From Gracilibacillus caseinilyticus (GTDB lineage: Bacteria; Bacillota; Bacilli; Bacillales; Amphibacillaceae): a stretch of 64,000 nt of DNA. Shown here in pieces: positions 61,045 through 64,000 of this stretch. Location of the stretch: NCBI RefSeq assembly GCF_022919115.1, contig NZ_CP095072.1:2666001-2730000 (forward strand). Direction: 5' to 3'. Position numbers and translations under genes: made by a program. Within the stretch, counting starts at the first letter, position 1. Each line of letters opens with the position of its first letter. The notes below the pieces were generated by a model. It saw nothing but the letters and a program-made list of their open reading frames with translations. It did not search any database and was not told the origin of the DNA.

Positions 61045-61995
61045 TTATTCGGTTAATCCTTCTTTAATCGTTTGGATATTCCATTTCATCATATCAATAT
61101 AAGTATCTCCATCTTCACCGGTTTTTCCTAATGAATCGGTAAACACTTTACCCATAATCGGTACATCTGTCTCTGCCGATACTGCTTCCATACTGCGGGG
61201 GTCAATACTTGTTTCAAGGAATAATCCTTTTATTCCTTTATCGCTAATAATGTCAACAATTCTAGTAATTTGTTTAGGTGTTCCTTGATTCTCTTGGTTA
61301 ATCTCCCAAATATATTCAGCCTGGAAGCCGTATGCTGCACTAAAGTATTTAAATGCACCTTCACTAGTCACTAATACACGCTCTTTTTCGGGGATTTCAT
61401 TGTATTGCTCAATTGCATCCTGATGCAGCTCTTTCAATTGTGTGATATATTCTTCGGTATTTTTTTCATAGACGTCTTTATTGTCGGGATCGACTTCGAT
61501 TAATCCGTCTCGTGCATTCTCCGCATATTGGATACCATTTTCAATATTTAACCAAGCATGTGGATCTTCTTCACCCTCATTCCCTTCTGTTGTTAAATAC
61601 ATTGGTTCCACGCCTTCACTCATTAGAAATACCGGCGCATCTTCTTCATCTTTTTCTGCTGTTTCCATTAAACGATCGAACCATGAATTACCTGCTTCCA
61701 GGTTTAATCCATTATAAAAAATGGCATCGGCATCTGTTGCCTTTTGGACATCTTCCGGTAGTGGGTCATATTCATGCGGATTGGATCCAATCGGTGCAAG
61801 GCTATGAATGTCAACTAAATCACCACCAACATTTTTAACGATGTCATAGATAATCGAATAAGTAGTGACCACTTGTACCTTCTCTTCGGTCTCTTCATTA
61901 TTTGCATTTCCGCTTCCTTCACTTGTATTGCATGCAGTGATCAGCAGCAGTGTACATATACTTACAAAAAACGGTAAATAACTTCTTTTTTTCAT
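61045..61995 (-). CDS. mntA: Manganese/zinc ABC transporter substrate-binding lipoprotein
   Basis: 316 residues with lipobox ITAC (C22) and the cluster A-I metal-binding fold. Ligand-bearing segments: 'GSNPHEYDPLPEDV' (first His), 'DPHAWLNIENG' (second His), and downstream Glu and Asp. There is no His-rich loop of the kind zinc-specific ZnuA proteins have, which favours manganese, in line with the MntR-like box at the operon promoter. AGGAGG precedes the ATG by 9 nt. Last gene of the three-gene operon. Confidence 0.9.
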   Translation of the reverse strand: MKKRSYLPFFVSICTLLLITACNTSEGSGNANNEETEEKVQVVTTYSIIYDIVKNVGGDLVDIHSLAPIGSNPHEYDPLPEDVQKATDADAIFYNGLNLEAGNSWFDRLMETAEKDEEDAPVFLMSEGVEPMYLTTEGNEGEEDPHAWLNIENGIQYAENARDGLIEVDPDNKDVYEKNTEEYITQLKELHQDAIEQYNEIPEKERVLVTSEGAFKYFSAAYGFQAEYIWEINQENQGTPKQITRIVDIISDKGIKGLFLETSIDPRSMEAVSAETDVPIMGKVFTDSLGKTGEDGDTYIDMMKWNIQTIKEGLTE

Positions 61996-62027
61996 AATTT
62001 CATTCCTCCTAAAAAAAGATTAATAGT

Positions 62028-62885
62028 TTAAGTCAAAGAGGCTTTTTTTCTTTTAGCTTTTATCGTTTTCCAAATTAAACCGTGTTTTGGTGCGAGCAAG
62101 AAGGCGATAATGAAAATGGCCGTTGACGATAACACAATCGTCGCTCCTGATGCTAGGTTATAAGTAAAACTGAAGAACAAGCCGACAATCGCTGATAAGA
62201 CACCAATGCCTGCTGCAATAAAAATCATAACCCATAATCGCTCTGTCAACAGATAGGCTGTGGCAGCGGGAGTAATCAACATTGCTACAACTAATACAAT
62301 ACCCACTGTTTGCAGGGAAGCTACTGTTACCATGGTCAATAGCGTCATCAGGAAGTAGTGAATCAGTCTGACTGGCAAACCATAAGCTGCCCCCATGGTT
62401 TGGTCGAAGGAGGTGACCAATAGTTCTTTATAGAATAAATAAACTGCTAGGATGACAAATACACCGATTCCTAATGTCGTCCACATATCAGAGGAACGCA
62501 CTGCTAACACATTGCCAAATAAAATATGGTACAAGTCTGTACTGCTTTTTAGCAAAGTAATCAGGATAATACCGCCAGCAAAGGCTGCTGTGAACATAAT
62601 CCCGATCGATGTATCGTGCTTAATGCGACTGTTCTGTGAGACAAATCCGATAGCAAGTGCCGTTAAGACACCACTAAATACCGCCCCAAAGAAAAAGTTA
62701 ATGCCAAACATATAAGAAATCGCTACTCCGGGAAGTACGGCATGAGAAATGGCATCACCCATCAAAGCCATTCCTCTTAAAATAATTAAGCAGCCGATCA
62801 CACCACAGATAATACCAACCATGATGGAAGTAAATAATGCTTTTTGCAGAAAACCATATTCAAGTATAGCGTGTAAAAATTCCAT
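62028..62885 (-). CDS. mntC: Manganese ABC transporter permease
   Basis: 285-residue ABC-3 family permease with about eight to nine helices. 'VIGCLIILRGMALMGDAISHAVLPGVAISYMFG' is the family signature in helix 2. It forms a homodimeric channel fed by the lipoprotein. Its ATG overlaps the stop of the ATPase gene by one base. B. subtilis mntABCD has two permeases; here there is one, as in the staphylococcal and streptococcal systems. Confidence 0.9.
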   Translation of the reverse strand: MEFLHAILEYGFLQKALFTSIMVGIICGVIGCLIILRGMALMGDAISHAVLPGVAISYMFGINFFFGAVFSGVLTALAIGFVSQNSRIKHDTSIGIMFTAAFAGGIILITLLKSSTDLYHILFGNVLAVRSSDMWTTLGIGVFVILAVYLFYKELLVTSFDQTMGAAYGLPVRLIHYFLMTLLTMVTVASLQTVGIVLVVAMLITPAATAYLLTERLWVMIFIAAGIGVLSAIVGLFFSFTYNLASGATIVLSSTAIFIIAFLLAPKHGLIWKTIKAKRKKASLT

Positions 62886-63631
62886 TACAATGTCACCCCG
62901 ATTTCATTCATGAACGCAAATTGCCCTTGATAAGCTCTCCCAATCACTTCCGGCTGAAATACTTCGTCAACAGAACCAAAACCGATCAATTCTTTATTCA
63001 ATAGTATTAATTGATGAAAATAGTCGTTTGCCTTACTAAGATCATGGTGGACAACAATCACTGTTTTTCCTTGCTGGCAAAGCTCTTTCAGAATTTGGAT
63101 TATCGTTTCTTCGCTGGAGACATCGACGCCTACAAAAGGCTCATCCAAGAAAAAAAGATCTGCTTGTTGTGCTAATGCTCTCGCAAGAAAAACGCGTTGC
63201 TGCTGTCCTCCTGAGAGCTCTCCGATTTGTCTTTTGCTAAACTCTTTCATTCCGACTTTGTCTAAACATTGAATCGCCCATTTCTTATCTTTTTTGCTAG
63301 GCCTTCTAAATAATTTTAAGTGTGGGTACGTACCTAGCAATACAGCATCTATGACGGTAATGGGGAAATCCCAATCAATATCAGAACGTTGCGGAACATA
63401 TGCGATTTGTTTACGAGTATCTTTGATGGCTTTGCCCATTACCTTAACGCTGCCTTTGTCTCTAGGAATCAGATTCAGCATAGCTTTTAATAAAGTGGAT
63501 TTACCTGCACCATTCGGTCCGATAATGCCGACTAGATTCCCGGAGTTAATAGATAAGCTAACTCCTTTGATCGCTTCATTCCCATGATACGAAACATGAA
63601 GATTATTGATTGAAAGTGCCTCACTACCCAT
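62885..63631 (-). CDS. mntB: Manganese ABC transporter ATPase
   Basis: 248-residue ABC ATPase: Walker A 'GPNGAGKST', Q-loop 'YVPQRSD', signature 'LSGGQQQRV', Walker B 'FFLDEP', H-loop 'VVHHDLS'. Gene order ATPase-permease-binding protein matches mntABC of Staphylococcus aureus (where the ATPase is called MntA); the names used here follow B. subtilis. ATG 63631 follows AAAGGAGAG. First gene behind the MntR-boxed promoter. Confidence 0.93.
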   Translation of the reverse strand: MGSEALSINNLHVSYHGNEAIKGVSLSINSGNLVGIIGPNGAGKSTLLKAMLNLIPRDKGSVKVMGKAIKDTRKQIAYVPQRSDIDWDFPITVIDAVLLGTYPHLKLFRRPSKKDKKWAIQCLDKVGMKEFSKRQIGELSGGQQQRVFLARALAQQADLFFLDEPFVGVDVSSEETIIQILKELCQQGKTVIVVHHDLSKANDYFHQLILLNKELIGFGSVDEVFQPEVIGRAYQGQFAFMNEIGVTL

Positions 63632-63726
63632 ATTCTTTCTCTCCTTTAAAAATTAGTAGTATATAATTTAATTTCTCTTTAGAAATAATATGTTATTAAT
63701 CTAATTAAAATTCATTAAAGATAAAA

Positions 63727-63743
63727 AGTTTCCTTGATGAAAA
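63727..63743 (-). promoter_or_regulatory. MntR operator of the mnt operon
   Basis: AGTTTCCTTGATGAAAA on the plus strand; its complement TTTTCATCAAGGAAACT matches the MntR box TTTGCCTTAAGGAAACT (from memory) at 14 of 17 positions. It abuts the -10 box. Confidence 0.7.
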
Positions 63744-63770
63744 TTATATGCATAAAACTAAAAATGTCAA
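63743..63770 (-). promoter_or_regulatory. Consensus sigma-A promoter of the mnt operon
   Basis: Minus strand: TTGACA (63770-63765), 16-bp spacer, TATAAT (63748-63743). Both boxes are exact consensus, so the operon is strongly transcribed unless repressed. Confidence 0.85.
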
Positions 63771-63812
63771 CTGTTATTTGAAAATATTTTGTTGAGATCA
63801 TGTGAAGTATGA

Positions 63813-63963
63813 GCAGGAGTAGCCCATTGTGAAAAGTTGATAGAGGGAAGAGCTGCTGTTGAATATGCTCAAAAATTAGAAAAAGGACAGACTATACCGC
63901 TTCCAAATCAGGTTAAGTTGGAATATAATGTACATATAAACGTTTTAAATTATCATTTTTAGT
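63813..63963 (+). pseudogene. Possible 3' remnant of a sugar-binding protein gene
   Basis: An open stretch ending TAG near 63960 reads 'GRAAVEYAQKLEKGQTIPLP', similar in style to the C-terminal helix and strand of periplasmic sugar-binding proteins. It has no start, and a stop codon lies at 63810. A chance open frame is possible. Confidence 0.25.
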
Positions 63964-64000
63964 GATACACTATAAAATAGAATAGCTAATAATTAGAAAA

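Noticed and set aside
1..64000. CRISPR arrays, insertion sequences, prophage genes, rRNA genes
   Set aside because: No regularly spaced identical repeats, transposase, integrase, phage structural or rRNA sequences were found.

Overview
The window comes from the chromosome of a low-GC, endospore-forming member of the Bacillaceae. The gene content (two BCCT osmolyte transporters, several glycan-degradation genes) suggests a moderately halophilic or halotolerant relative of Gracilibacillus, Oceanobacillus or Virgibacillus; the genus is an inference, not proven by the sequence. The first ~32 kb follow the Bacillus subtilis opp-yjbC-spx-mecA-coiA-pepF-yjbH/I/K/M/N/O-prpE-yjbQ-cotO/cotY-yjcF/yjcH order, with several insertions (an exported glycoside-hydrolase-like protein, a DHA2 efflux pump, an extra SEDS protein, mgtE, a BCCT transporter).

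Layout. 1-5.6 kb: oligopeptide ABC transporter oppABCDF (oppA cut by the window edge). 5.8-9.6 kb: exported DUF4015 protein, GNAT protein, Spx and MecA. 10-14.6 kb: MFS pump, coiA, pepF and a small membrane protein. 14.9-25.3 kb: SpxH (YjbH), truncated globin, CYTH protein, RelQ-type (p)ppGpp synthetase, NAD kinase, RluD-like pseudouridine synthase, PrpE, FtsW/RodA-like protein, MgtE and a CPA2 antiporter. 25.8-32 kb: DCC protein, OpuD, spore coat genes, small stress or coat genes, DUF421, YjcF and YjcH. 32-41 kb: accessory stretch with a frameshifted LysM/SleB-type hydrolase, tRNA-Val, small membrane proteins and lipoproteins, a second BCCT transporter, a PQQ-type sugar dehydrogenase lipoprotein and a cytochrome P450. 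41.5-46.9 kb: secreted metallopeptidase, then an AraC regulator divergent from a GH127 beta-L-arabinofuranosidase. 47.7-51.8 kb: GerA-family germinant receptor operon with a small fourth gene, and a YjcZ-type sporulation peptide. 52-60.3 kb: orphan sugar-binding lipoprotein, an AraC regulator, and an operon of MDR dehydrogenase, lactonase, L-galactose/L-fucose dehydrogenase and GH95 glycosidase. 61-63.8 kb: manganese-type ABC transporter behind a promoter carrying an MntR-like box.

Most notable: (i) a candidate non-phosphorylating L-galactose/L-fucose catabolic operon with a consensus cre site; (ii) a family of modular, highly structured intergenic repeats (copies near 9.7, 25.5, 47.3, 53.8 and 60.6 kb), of which the two long copies are inverted around the ger and sugar loci and one has 20-bp terminal inverted repeats; (iii) a second dispersed ~68-bp repeat and a degenerate 53-bp tandem repeat; (iv) a duplicated tRNA-Val 3' end 954 bp downstream of the tRNA, like an attachment-site scar; (v) readable sigma-B-type and sigma-K-type promoters, an MntR box, and RNA hairpins overlapping the ribosome sites of mecA and coiA. 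No insertion sequence, prophage, CRISPR array or rRNA gene was seen.
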